Of a stretch of DNA of 64,000 nt, positions 1 through 9,303 are shown in pieces. Made by a program: the position numbers and the translations under genes. The DNA comes from Malaya genurostris (taxonomy: Eukaryota; Arthropoda; Insecta; Diptera; Culicidae), in assembly GCF_030247185.1 (NCBI RefSeq), contig NC_080572.1:189753800-189817799 (forward strand), read 5' to 3'. The notes beneath the pieces were generated by a model. It ran no database searches, was not told the origin of the DNA, and saw only the letters and a program-made list of their open reading frames with translations. Each line of letters starts with the position of its first letter. The stretch's first letter is position 1.

Positions 1-159
1 AAGACGAAGGGGTGCAAAGGCACAGAGGTGCTAAAGCAACCCAGTGCTGATCTACCAGGTACCAGAATTTGTACGCTGCGTAGGATCAAAAGAGACGGCA
101 TATATCGCGAGGTGCTACACTGCAAGCATCGCATTTGATCGCCACCAAGAGCAAAAGCA

Positions 160-280
160 CTGTACCTGGGGTCAGGTACAGCAAGTGCAGTGGTGTTCAC
201 AACGACGGCAGAGCAACTGAGATAGCAGTAAACGACAGAAGACTGCCAATTGGAAACAGCAAAAGACTGCCAATTGGAAA
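160..280 (+). repeat. 5' UTR hairpin and 24-nt direct repeat of LINE copy A
   Basis: A 9-bp perfect stem (CTGTACCTG at 160-168, CAGGTACAG at 173-181) with a 4-nt loop lies in the leader. Downstream the 18-mer AAGACTGCCAATTGGAAA occurs at 239-256 and again at 263-280, giving a 24-nt period. The role is unknown. LINE leaders often carry internal promoter or RNP-binding elements, so these are candidates only. Confidence 0.6.
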
Positions 281-440
281 TCGTTGGAAGAGCTTCACGT
301 CGTTCTTCACGATAAAGGAACAGAGACATCAGCTACAAGGTAGATTTAATTTAATTTATTTTTTATTTCTTATATCTGAAATTTTACTAAACATAAGTTT
401 TTATTTTGGTATTATTAATTTACAAAAAAAAAATAATGTA

Positions 441-1754
441 ATGGATGATCTCATGGAAGATCATCCGAATCCGATTCCGGATACTAGTAAAAGTTTAAAT
501 ACTCCGAGGGCTAAACATTATCCACAGGGTACCACTGGGCCATGGATAGTCTATCTTCGAAAAAAAGAAAAGATTTTAAACTTGATGCAAATTACAAAGG
601 ATTTGACATCACATTTCTCTGAAGTTAAAGAAATCTGTAAGGTTAATAGAGATAAAATTCGAGTTGTAGTTAACGACTTGAAACAGGCAAACGATATTGT
701 AACCTGTAAATTATTTGCTATTGAATATCGAGTTTACATTCCATCGAAGGAGGTAGAAATTGACGGTGTTGTGACTGAAGCAAGTCTGACAGCAGATGAT
801 TTACTTAAAAATGGAGTTGGCCGTTTTAAAAACTCCATGCTTGAGGGAGTTAAGATACTCGAGTGCAAACAATTGTACTCAGCATCTATTGTCGATGGAA
901 AAAAGTCTTATCGTCCCTCAGATTCGTTTCGCGTAACATTTGCCGGATCTGCATTGCCTAGCCATGTCTATATCGATAAAATTCGTCTTCCTGTTCGGCT
1001 TTTCGTACCGCATGTTATGAATTGCACGAACTGTAAAAAATTCGGACATACAGCTACTTACTGTAGTAATAAGTCCAAATGTATCAAATGTCAAGGGCCT
1101 CATAAGGATAATCTTTGCGATAAAGATGTTGAAAAATGTGTTTATTGTGGGGAAAGCCCTCATGATGATCTTTCAGTGTGCGCTGCATTTAAGCTGCGTA
1201 AAGACAAAATGAAGCTTTCTTTAAAAGCACGGTCTAAGCGCACATATGCAGAAATGCTCAAAACGGTCATACATGTCTCCCCTTTGGAAACCGAAAACGG
1301 TTTTTCAAATCTTGCGGAGCCAGAGGAATCTGACTCTGACGGAAATAGTGAAGATACCTCGTTTGTCACTCCTCAAGGGTCTGTTAAGAGGAGATTAACA
1401 AACCACAAAATACCAAAAAAGACACCTAAAATTATACCTTCAAAAAAAGATCCCCGTGTTAAAGCTAAAAAGCCAAATTTAAAACCAAAAACTGTGCCTC
1501 CTGGTTTGTCAAATTCACAAACCAATCCAGGAACTAGCTCAAGAAAAGACAATAATCCAGTGGGCTCCATTTCACATTCACCAACAGGATTACTGAAATT
1601 TTCGGAAATTGTAGAATGGATTTTCGCTGCATTCAATATTTCTGAACCTCTAAAGACCATCATAACAGCATTCCTTCCAATAGCTAGAACTTTTTTGAAA
1701 CAGTTATCAGCTCAATGGCCAGCTCTTTCAGGTTTTGTATCATTTGATGGATAA
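441..1754 (+). CDS. LINE copy A ORF1: RNA-binding protein with three zinc knuckles
   Basis: 437 aa from the ATG at 441. The frame is open upstream to 135 but without an ATG, and copy B ORF1 is 448 aa, so 441 is the sensible start. Residues about 195-248 hold three cysteine/histidine knuckles in a row (CTNCKKFGHTATYC, CIKCQGPHKDNLC, CVYCGESPHDDLSVC), the Gag-like signature of I and Jockey ORF1 proteins that coat the element RNA. The N-terminal half resembles the RRM-like part of such proteins. A Lys/Ser/Pro-rich linker follows at about 300-380, and the C-terminus ends SFDG as in copy B. It overlaps ORF2 by 8 bases. No internal stop or frameshift. Confidence 0.85.
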   Translation: MDDLMEDHPNPIPDTSKSLNTPRAKHYPQGTTGPWIVYLRKKEKILNLMQITKDLTSHFSEVKEICKVNRDKIRVVVNDLKQANDIVTCKLFAIEYRVYIPSKEVEIDGVVTEASLTADDLLKNGVGRFKNSMLEGVKILECKQLYSASIVDGKKSYRPSDSFRVTFAGSALPSHVYIDKIRLPVRLFVPHVMNCTNCKKFGHTATYCSNKSKCIKCQGPHKDNLCDKDVEKCVYCGESPHDDLSVCAAFKLRKDKMKLSLKARSKRTYAEMLKTVIHVSPLETENGFSNLAEPEESDSDGNSEDTSFVTPQGSVKRRLTNHKIPKKTPKIIPSKKDPRVKAKKPNLKPKTVPPGLSNSQTNPGTSSRKDNNPVGSISHSPTGLLKFSEIVEWIFAAFNISEPLKTIITAFLPIARTFLKQLSAQWPALSGFVSFDG

Positions 1755-4700
1755 TTTATCATCCGCCGCAAATGATTCAATCACTGTCCTGCAGTGGAAT
1801 TGTCGAAGCATCATGCCAAAACTTGATTCATTTAAAGTTTTGTTGCATAGTCAAAAATGTGATGTATTTGCTTTGTGCGAAACATGGCTTACATCAAACA
1901 TAGCCTTAAATTTTAATGACTTTAACATTATACGTCTCGACAGAGACTCCCCGTATGGTGGAGTGCTTTTAGGAATTAAGAAATGTTATTCCTTTTATAG
2001 ATTAAACATTCCTTCGACTTCTAGTATAGAAGTTGTTGCTTGTCAAATAAACATTAAAGGAAAGGACATTTGCATTGCTTCGGTATATATTCCTCCAAGA
2101 GCTCAAGTTGGACAACGACAGCTTAATGAAATTGTCGAAGCCCTTCCTGCTCCACGTTTGATTTTAGGAGATTTCAATTCGCACGGAATGATGTGGGGTT
2201 CCGTTTACAATGATAGCAGATCATCTCTAATATATAATATTTGCGACAATTTTAGCATGACGGTACTAAATATGGGTAGCATGACACGGATCCCAAGACC
2301 TCCTGCACATCCAAGTGCATTAGATTTATCTCTTTGTTCGACTTCAATTCGACTAGATTGCACCTGGAAAGTATTTCCTGATTTACATGGTAGCGATCAT
2401 TTACCAATCATCATCTCAATTAGCAGTAACAAAGGCATTGCTAATTCAGTTAATATTCCATATGATTTGACAAAAAATATTGACTGGATTAAATACCAAA
2501 GTAATATTTCAAGTGTCTTAACTTCAATGGAAGAGCTTCCCCCACTTGAAGAATATGACTTCCTCGTTTGTTCGATTCTGGAGGCCGCAGAACAAGCCCA
2601 AACCAAACGATTTCTTGGTCCATCGTCTAACAGAAGACCTCCAAATCCTTGGTGGGACAAAGAGTGCTCAGATGCTAAACACGCGAAACAAAATGCTTTC
2701 AAGACGTTTTTAAAACGAGGAGGAGGAACTCCTCAGAATTTTGAAAAATTCTTGGTTTTAGAAACCAAGTACAAGAACATACTTCGGGTTAAGAAATGCA
2801 GCTATTGGAGACATTTTGTGGAAGGTTTGTCAAGAGAAACCTCAATGAGCACTCTTTGGAATACGGCCAGACGAATGAGGAATCGTAACGTAGGAAATGA
2901 GAGTGAGGAGTACTCGAATCGATGGATATTTGATTTTGCGAGGAAAGTTTGTCCAGATTCCGTTCCTACGCATAGCATTGTTAGGGAGTCTTCTTCAAAT
3001 GATGATTCCATTGATAGCCCCTTTTCAATGATGGAATTTTCCATAGCACTCATGTCTTGTAACAATAACGCTCCTGGATTGGACAGAATTAAATTCAACT
3101 TGGTGAAGAATCTGCCCGACCTCGCAAAAAGACGTTTGTTGGAATTGTTCAACAAGTTTCTTGAGCAAAATATTGTTCCACCTGACTGGAGACAAGTGAA
3201 AGTTATCGCCATTCAAAAGCCGGGGAAACCAGCTTCCAATCACAACTCATATAGACCCATTGCGATGTTGTCCTGCATCAGAAAATTGTTCGAAAAAATT
3301 ATTCTACGACGTCTCGACACTTGGGTCGAGACGAACGGTTTGTTGTCAGATACTCAGTTTGGCTTCCGTAGAAATAAAGGGACGAATGATTGCCTTGCAT
3401 TACTTTCGTCTGACATCCAAATTGCCTTCGCTCAAAAGCAACAAATGGCATCTGTATTTTTAGACATTAAAGGAGCATTTGATTCAGTTTCCATTGATGT
3501 TCTTTCAGACAAGCTCCACCAACATGGACTCCCAGCGGTTATAAATAATTATTTGCACAACCTTTTGTCAGAGAAACGCATGCATTTTTCACATGGCGAT
3601 TTGGCAACAATCAGAATTAGCTACATGGGTCTCCCGCAAGGCTCATGCCTCAGTCCGCTCCTCTATAATTTTTACGTGAATGACATTGACAGCTGTCTAG
3701 TAACCCCATGTACACTAAGACAATTGGCAGATGATGGCGTGGTTTCAGTTACTGGATCCAAAGCTATTGATCTGCAAAAACCATTGCAAGATACCTTAGA
3801 TAAATTGTCCGTTTGGGCTGTTCATCTTGGTATCGAATTCTCTGCGGAGAAAACAGAGCTGGTCGTCTTTTCAAAAAAGCATGATCCCGCGCAACTTCAG
3901 CTTCATATGATGGGAAGAATAATCGAACAGGTTTTGACTTTCAAATACCTCGGGGTGTGGTTTGATTCCAAATGCACGTGGGGAGGACACATTAGGTATC
4001 TGATAACGAAATGCCAACAAAGAGTAAATTTTCTTCGAACAATAACAGGGTCTTGGTGGGGTGCTCATCCGCAAGATCTAATAAAATTGTATCAGACAAC
4101 GATACTTTCAGTGATGGAATATGGATGCGTTTGTTTTCGTTCCGCTGCAAATTCTCATATTATCAAACTTGAGCGAATTCAGTACCGTTGTTTGCGAATT
4201 GCTTTAGGCTGCATGCATTCGACACATACAATGAGTCTTGAAGTTCTGGCGGGAGTTCTTCCATTAAAAGATCGATTTTGGGAGCTTTCATCACGCCTGC
4301 TAATAAGATGTGATGTGCTGAATCCCATGGTAACTAATAATTTCGAACGACTAGTCGAGCTTCGATCTCAAACAAAATTCATGACAGTATATTTTAACCA
4401 TATGTCACAGGAAATCAACCCTTCAAGATATATTCCTATCCGTGTCAGCCTCCTAAATGTACCTGACTCAACTTTATTTTTCGACACATCCATGCAGCGC
4501 GAAGTGCGTGGAATCCCGGACCACCTACGCTCTATGGAAATCCCAAAAATATTTTCAAGTAAGTTCAGGCATATTAACTCTGAGAAAATGTTTTACACGG
4601 ACGGATCGCGAATGGAAGAAGCGACAGGGTTTGGTATGTTCAACAATAATGTTTCGGCCTCATTCAAGCTTCAAGAACCTGCATCTGTTTATATAGCAGA

Positions 4701-5439
4701 GTTAGCAGCAGTTCATTATAGCTTGAATGTAATCGTCACATTATCTCCAAACCATTATTTCCTCTTCACAGATAGTCTGAGTGCAATTGAAGCCATTCGC
4801 TCAAACGCTGCTGGCAAAAATGAACCGTTTTTCTTGGGTAAAATAAAACAGTGTCTGAACGACATATTGAATAATAATTATCTAATCACAATAGTTTGGG
4901 TTCCGGCTCATTGCTCCATTCCAGGCAATGAAAGAGCCGATATTTTAGCCAAACGTGGTGCTATTGAGGGTGAAATTTATGAGAGACCGATTGCTTTCAA
5001 CGAATTCTATAGCGCGTCTCGCCAAAGAACACTTGCCAGCTGGCAAGCTTCTTGGGATAAAGATGATCTGGGTCGGTGGATGCACTCAATTATTCCTAAA
5101 ATATCGACAAAGGCATGGTTCAGGGGACTGGATGTGAGTAGAGATTTCATTCGTGTGATGTCCAGACTCATGTCCAATCACTACACGTTAGATGCACATC
5201 TCCTTCGAATTGGACTTTCCGAGACTAATCATTGTGCTTGCGGCGAAGGTTACCGCGATATTGACCATGTTGTTTGGACATGCGTGGAGTTTCGTGATGT
5301 CAGATCTCAACTAATAAATTCCTTGCGTACCCAAGGTAGACTATCCAATGTCCCAGTTCGCGACATTCTTGCTTGTCGTGACCTTCCATACATGAAACTT
5401 CTTTATCATTTCATTAAATCCATTGGAGTTCCAATTTAA
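1747..5439 (+). CDS. LINE copy A ORF2: endonuclease / reverse transcriptase / RNase H
   Basis: 1230 aa from the ATG at 1747, which lies inside the last codons of ORF1. The apurinic-type endonuclease is at about 1-230, with LQWNCRS, LCETWL, LGDFNSH and GSDHLPI carrying the catalytic Asn, Glu, Asp/Asn and Asp-His. Reverse transcriptase is at about 470-760, with FLDIKGAFD and a catalytic box reading QLADD at 659-663 instead of the usual YADD. RNase H is at about 945-1070, with YTDGS (Asp about 952), AELAA, TDSLSA and WVPAHCSIPGNERAD, so the acidic residues are all present. A terminal C-C-H-C motif follows at about 1163-1180. The gene carries out target-primed reverse transcription of the element. 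No stop or frameshift is seen, so it may be functional, although copy A completeness is unproven. Confidence 0.9.
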   Translation: MDNLSSAANDSITVLQWNCRSIMPKLDSFKVLLHSQKCDVFALCETWLTSNIALNFNDFNIIRLDRDSPYGGVLLGIKKCYSFYRLNIPSTSSIEVVACQINIKGKDICIASVYIPPRAQVGQRQLNEIVEALPAPRLILGDFNSHGMMWGSVYNDSRSSLIYNICDNFSMTVLNMGSMTRIPRPPAHPSALDLSLCSTSIRLDCTWKVFPDLHGSDHLPIIISISSNKGIANSVNIPYDLTKNIDWIKYQSNISSVLTSMEELPPLEEYDFLVCSILEAAEQAQTKRFLGPSSNRRPPNPWWDKECSDAKHAKQNAFKTFLKRGGGTPQNFEKFLVLETKYKNILRVKKCSYWRHFVEGLSRETSMSTLWNTARRMRNRNVGNESEEYSNRWIFDFARKVCPDSVPTHSIVRESSSNDDSIDSPFSMMEFSIALMSCNNNAPGLDRIKFNLVKNLPDLAKRRLLELFNKFLEQNIVPPDWRQVKVIAIQKPGKPASNHNSYRPIAMLSCIRKLFEKIILRRLDTWVETNGLLSDTQFGFRRNKGTNDCLALLSSDIQIAFAQKQQMASVFLDIKGAFDSVSIDVLSDKLHQHGLPAVINNYLHNLLSEKRMHFSHGDLATIRISYMGLPQGSCLSPLLYNFYVNDIDSCLVTPCTLRQLADDGVVSVTGSKAIDLQKPLQDTLDKLSVWAVHLGIEFSAEKTELVVFSKKHDPAQLQLHMMGRIIEQVLTFKYLGVWFDSKCTWGGHIRYLITKCQQRVNFLRTITGSWWGAHPQDLIKLYQTTILSVMEYGCVCFRSAANSHIIKLERIQYRCLRIALGCMHSTHTMSLEVLAGVLPLKDRFWELSSRLLIRCDVLNPMVTNNFERLVELRSQTKFMTVYFNHMSQEINPSRYIPIRVSLLNVPDSTLFFDTSMQREVRGIPDHLRSMEIPKIFSSKFRHINSEKMFYTDGSRMEEATGFGMFNNNVSASFKLQEPASVYIAELAAVHYSLNVIVTLSPNHYFLFTDSLSAIEAIRSNAAGKNEPFFLGKIKQCLNDILNNNYLITIVWVPAHCSIPGNERADILAKRGAIEGEIYERPIAFNEFYSASRQRTLASWQASWDKDDLGRWMHSIIPKISTKAWFRGLDVSRDFIRVMSRLMSNHYTLDAHLLRIGLSETNHCACGEGYRDIDHVVWTCVEFRDVRSQLINSLRTQGRLSNVPVRDILACRDLPYMKLLYHFIKSIGVPI

Positions 5440-5767
5440 ATTTTATTTTATGTTAAACTGTTTTCTCTTCCATGAGTTCAACCAATAGCCAACTATAGGA
5501 TATTGAATATAAGTGGTGAACTGATACAAACAATCCTGAAATAGTTATAAGATCATGTACAAAATAAATGTATTTTATTTAATATAATTAAAATAGCAAC
5601 TCGCTTGATAAAAACAGTGTTTAGATTAACTAATGAGTACCAACATACTAATATGATATTCGAAATGTATTAGGTTTAAACTACTATGTATTGTGGATGC
5701 CACGGCGAAGAAAAACTTATGTATATTGCCTATGAAATAAACGTATTTATGAAAAAAAAAAAAATAA

Positions 5768-6132
5768 CTACTTAACTTTTCAAATGACCCAATATTCCAT
5801 TCGTACAGAAATTTACTGGCTCCGAGTGTAATTTGCACTCGGCTAGCAAGTGAGACTGTTTGAATTTATAAGCGCGATTTACCAGCCAAGCAGATATGTG
5901 CTTTTGTGACTCAGTCGACTAACTGGTGTGCTTTGTGATCTAATGTTTTTCGGTTCAAGTCGCGTTGATGATGTCGATCTTTTCATTTTTAATCCTTTCG
6001 TTTTAAAGCCATGTAATTTTCAAATTACACAATTTTACATGTCCTTGAATATAAATTTGTGTGCAATATGACGCTCCATTTATGTGCATCTGATATGGTG
6101 TAAAATCACAAGAATTTTTCGAACTGTGTACC
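5768..6132 (+). repeat. SINE-like repeat, copy 1, with pol III box motifs
   Basis: About 365 bp closely matched by 15688-16048 in the same orientation. A tRNA-like A-box region (GACTCAGTCGACTAACTGG, 5909-5927) is followed about 25 bp later by GGTTCAAGTCG at 5952-5962, close to the B-box consensus GGTTCGANTCC. This suggests a tRNA-related SINE, unusual in having over 100 bp before the A box. It abuts the poly(A) of LINE copy A. It could instead be another interspersed repeat with chance box matches. Confidence 0.55.
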
Positions 6133-6174
6133 AATGCACTGTCGAATTGAAGACGAACGGTAAAAATAGACGAA

Positions 6175-6293
6175 AATGTTTCGCCTTTCTCTATAGTAGG
6201 GTATTATAATTGCTGGAAAAGCCAACTTTTGAACGGAGCTTCGGAGACCCTTATTGTTATATACCATTCGACTCACTTCGACGAGATCGGAAA

Positions 6294-6340
<47 letters not shown>

Positions 6341-6960
6341 TGTGTGTGTGTATGTGTGTGTGTATGTGTGTGCATTTATAGAAGATATTTTGAAAAAAAT
6401 CGTTGAAAGCTACTATTGGACTATTGTTTAAGTTCGATGATCAAATGGATGCGACTTCTGGTTCCGGAGATATGATGGTATGTGACTTAACCGATAAAAC
6501 GCGTTGTTTTTTATCGCTCAATTTTCTCAGAGATGGCAGAACCGATTTTAACAAGCTTAGGCTAGTTTAAATTGTTCTGTTGAATTGTGAATGAAATTCG
6601 AAAACCAAATGGTTGTCAATTCAGATTCTGAAGATATAATATTATAAGTGACGTAATCGACACTCCACATTTTTCATCGGTTGAATTTTCTCGCAGATGA
6701 CTCAACAAATTTCGATAAAGTTTTTTTAAAGCTCAAAATGTCAATCAAATTTGAAAGGGTTTTGGCGAATATTTCCGGTTCAAGAGATGGAATGTCCAGA
6801 CAAATACCAGTGTTTTTCAATGCAACAAAAGTTACTCGGAGATGGAAGAATATATTTCAAAAGTTTCGGAATCGTTAATTCCCGAGGAAATATTAATGAG
6901 TCTATTTAAATTGGCAAGAGAAAGACATTATCGCAGCACTAGGTGGATAAGAAGGATTTT
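6175..6960 (+). repeat. CTAGGTGG-family dispersed repeat, copy 1
   Basis: Shares with many other stretches here a start with a CCTTTCTC-like motif, a block reading CCATTCGACTCA..TCGACGAGATCGG, then a TG microsatellite, then variants of GAGATGGCTGAACCGATTT, TTCAAATGAAAGGTCTTA and CGACTTCCGGTTCCGGA, and an end near CACTAGGTGGAT. No coding capacity. Unclassified non-autonomous element. Confidence 0.7.
6294..6373 (+). repeat. TG microsatellite
   Basis: About 80 bp of TG with three interspersed TATG interruptions, lying where the other dispersed-repeat copies also carry short TG tracts. It is therefore part of that family rather than independent. Cys/Val and His/Thr ORFs across it are artefacts. 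Confidence 0.95.
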
Positions 6961-7733
6961 TAGTTTGAGTCTCATATAGTTATTATTGACAGTGACATGA
7001 ACTTCCACCAGCAGGACCAGTTGCGGCTGATGGGCCGCCATTTTTAGATGCCTCTCCCTTTCTTGCATTCGACTCTGAAAATAATTCTAAGCTTTTCTAT
7101 AATAATTGCATAATTAAACGTCACGCCTGCTGCACAAATGACAAAAAAATGACATGACAACATTTTGGCCCCATTAGGTTGAAGTGCACTTTAAAAAAAT
7201 ACTGCAGTGCAGCTTGGTGTTAGAATTTTGGGAAGCAATCAGCAAAGAAAAATTTGAAATTTACAAGTAACATAAATCCATGTATGACTATGAATTTATA
7301 AAAACGTGATCTACTCTCCATTAACGAGTAGGGTCTAAATGATGGATAAAATCATTATTTTTGCGATTTTGCGTCTAGTCTTTAACGCAAGAACATAAAA
7401 CTTAATGTTTCAACACGTAAAAATAAATCAAAATGGATAACATTGTATTAAATCAACTGTACGAACGTGTCATTTTTTATGTTCGAATATGTCGGCCTCA
7501 GAAGACGTAAATTTACCTGATTTTTTCTTATTGTGTACGTTACATGACAATAATAACGAAAATTAAAATTGGCAGGAACTTTTCTGCAGATAAAATTGGA
7601 GATTCGTCTTTTGTTGTTTCTATTTCAATTTGAGGAATGTTCGGACGGTTTCGGTCCAGGAAAATATTACTATAACATCAGCTTATGGTAATGTTCGCAA
7701 TAAACGTATTCATTATCGTACGTTCGTAAGTTT
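6961..7733. other. No recognised feature
   Basis: AT-rich sequence with no long ORF, no inverted-repeat termini and no match to the repeat families found elsewhere here. The 5' UTR of the CR1-like LINE that follows may begin in its right part. Confidence 0.5.
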
Positions 7734-7946
7734 TTGAAAATGTCCGACTGTAGACACACATTTCAATACACACACAAAATGTCACAATTATCACACGTGG
7801 CAGATATTGCAGAAGGGTTTAGACATTTATACATTTTTTCTTCATTAGACGTCGTCAAGTTCGGACGTGTTTTTCATTCGCTCCCAGTGCCGCGCGCGAA
7901 ATATTATTTATTGTTTATTTTAACTGTTTTTAGTTGTGTAATCAAC

Positions 7947-9181
7947 ATGAGTTGTGAAATTTGTGCACTGGATACCTCCGTCGACACAATCATGTGGACA
8001 TGCGTTGGCTGCCCTCGAAAATTTCACGCGGCCTGCATCGGTGTTACCATTCAGCGCGGTTCTCTCAGGAAAAGAGACAAAAAAGCAGATATTAATTCTT
8101 ATGTGCTGCCATGTTGCGAGGTATGTCAAGAATTACTACAAGTAAAGATGCATTATAGCAGCCTTGTTGAGCAACAAAAACTGCTGGAGAAGCAACTTCA
8201 GGCCAACACGGAAGTGCTGCATAAGTTTGCTTTTCAACAGGAGAAGCCAACTGTAATACATGAGGCGATTGACGGACTAGAAGTCTTACTCACTACCATA
8301 AAAAATGAGCTGATCGCACTAAATAAAAATAGCAGTTTGCGGGAAGTGTGACAAGTATTAAAAATCACATGACTGCACTGCTAGATACAGCTTTAAAATC
8401 GACAAAGGAAAGTGTGTTCTCGACACTGCAAACCGTGACGTCAGAATTTTCTTCTAATTTGCGAGACCTGAGTAACGAAATAAGTCAACTCAGCCAGCTA
8501 TCTCTTGACACAGCAACCTGTTTACCTAACAATCCGAATTCTATGGTCGAGTTGGACATTCTAGAGGAGTTGAAGTCTTTATCAACAAATATTGCTGGAA
8601 TCCAAATTGCTGTATCATCATCATCGACACCTGACTCATGCCCCAGTTTGGATGACGAATTGAACTGTATAAAACCCGACTATTCTGGGTGGCGTTTATT
8701 AGGCACCAAAAAGGTATGGAAAGCTGATTGGAGTGAGTACGACGCACGTCAATCTAGGTTCCGACGTCAGCAAAATGAGGCTGACAAGTCAAGAAGGCGC
8801 AAAAAGCGAAATTCAAGAAAAAATTTCAATAACAGATCCAATACTCTTTCAACGCATCATTCATCTACAAAACGACATTGTAATAACATTATTAGTCACG
8901 ACATGAATAATAATTGCACTAACTATAACAACAACAACTACAACAACAGCCGAAATAATCTTCCACCTGATAGAATACTTCTTGCTGCAGCTAAGGATCG
9001 ATTTTCGGGACCACCAACAAATTACAGACCTACAATTAATTTTCAAAGAGGACCGACGATTAATCCTTATCGAGAGCACAACCTGCAACTAACGATGCCG
9101 AATCAAATGTCTGCTGAATGTTCGTCAACTGATACGTGCGTGGCCTGTCGTGCTCAACATTCGTGTTTTCGGCAATTTTGA
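7947..9181 (+). pseudogene. CR1-like ORF1 with PHD finger, frameshifted
   Basis: From the ATG at 7947 the product begins with a cysteine-rich module (CEICALD..MWTCVGCPRKFHAACIG..CCEVCQ), a PHD-type zinc finger as known in ORF1 of some CR1 elements. A Gln/Leu/Lys-rich coiled-coil stretch follows. The frame stops at 8351 and the same protein resumes in another frame from about 8348, so one small indel lies near 8340-8350. The second part continues the coil, then a W-rich segment (SGWRLLGTKKVWKADW), a Lys/Arg block and an Asn-rich tail. It overlaps the open frame of ORF2. Confidence 0.7.
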
Positions 9182-9303
9182 CGCATTACCCAGAAGAAGA
9201 GAATAATGACAATATTATCATAAGTCAACAATCATGTTCAATAAGATCTCCTCATCTATCATCGTCGACAGAAATCGTAGCATATTGTCAAAATTTTAAC
9301 CGT

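Larger units (their letters stand above)
1..5764 (+). mobile_element. I-clade non-LTR retrotransposon, copy A (MosquI-like)
   Basis: Two long ORFs overlap by 8 bases: a zinc-knuckle ORF1 and an endonuclease/RT/RNase H ORF2, the architecture of the I clade. The 3' UTR runs from 5440 to a 13-A run at 5752-5764, preceded by AATAAA near 5736, which I take as the 3' end. The 5' end is not resolved. Copy B in this window has a 508-nt leader, while only 440 nt precede ORF1 here, so the true start may lie just left of base 1. No target-site duplication can therefore be tested. By eye the ORF2 protein is roughly three quarters identical to copy B, so these are two related families rather than one duplicated insertion. 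The name MosquI-like is from family knowledge, not from a database match. Confidence 0.85.

Noticed and set aside
135..440. N-terminal extension of ORF1 in LINE copy A
   Set aside because: Open frame but no ATG; the leader is non-coding by comparison with copy B, and the ATG at 441 gives the expected length.
5901..5962. tRNA gene suggested by A-box and B-box motifs
   Set aside because: No cloverleaf with acceptor and anticodon stems; the repeat nature (second copy at 15.7 kb) points to a SINE.
6106..6431. His/Thr-repeat and Cys/Val-repeat ORFs
   Set aside because: They translate a TG microsatellite inside a dispersed repeat.
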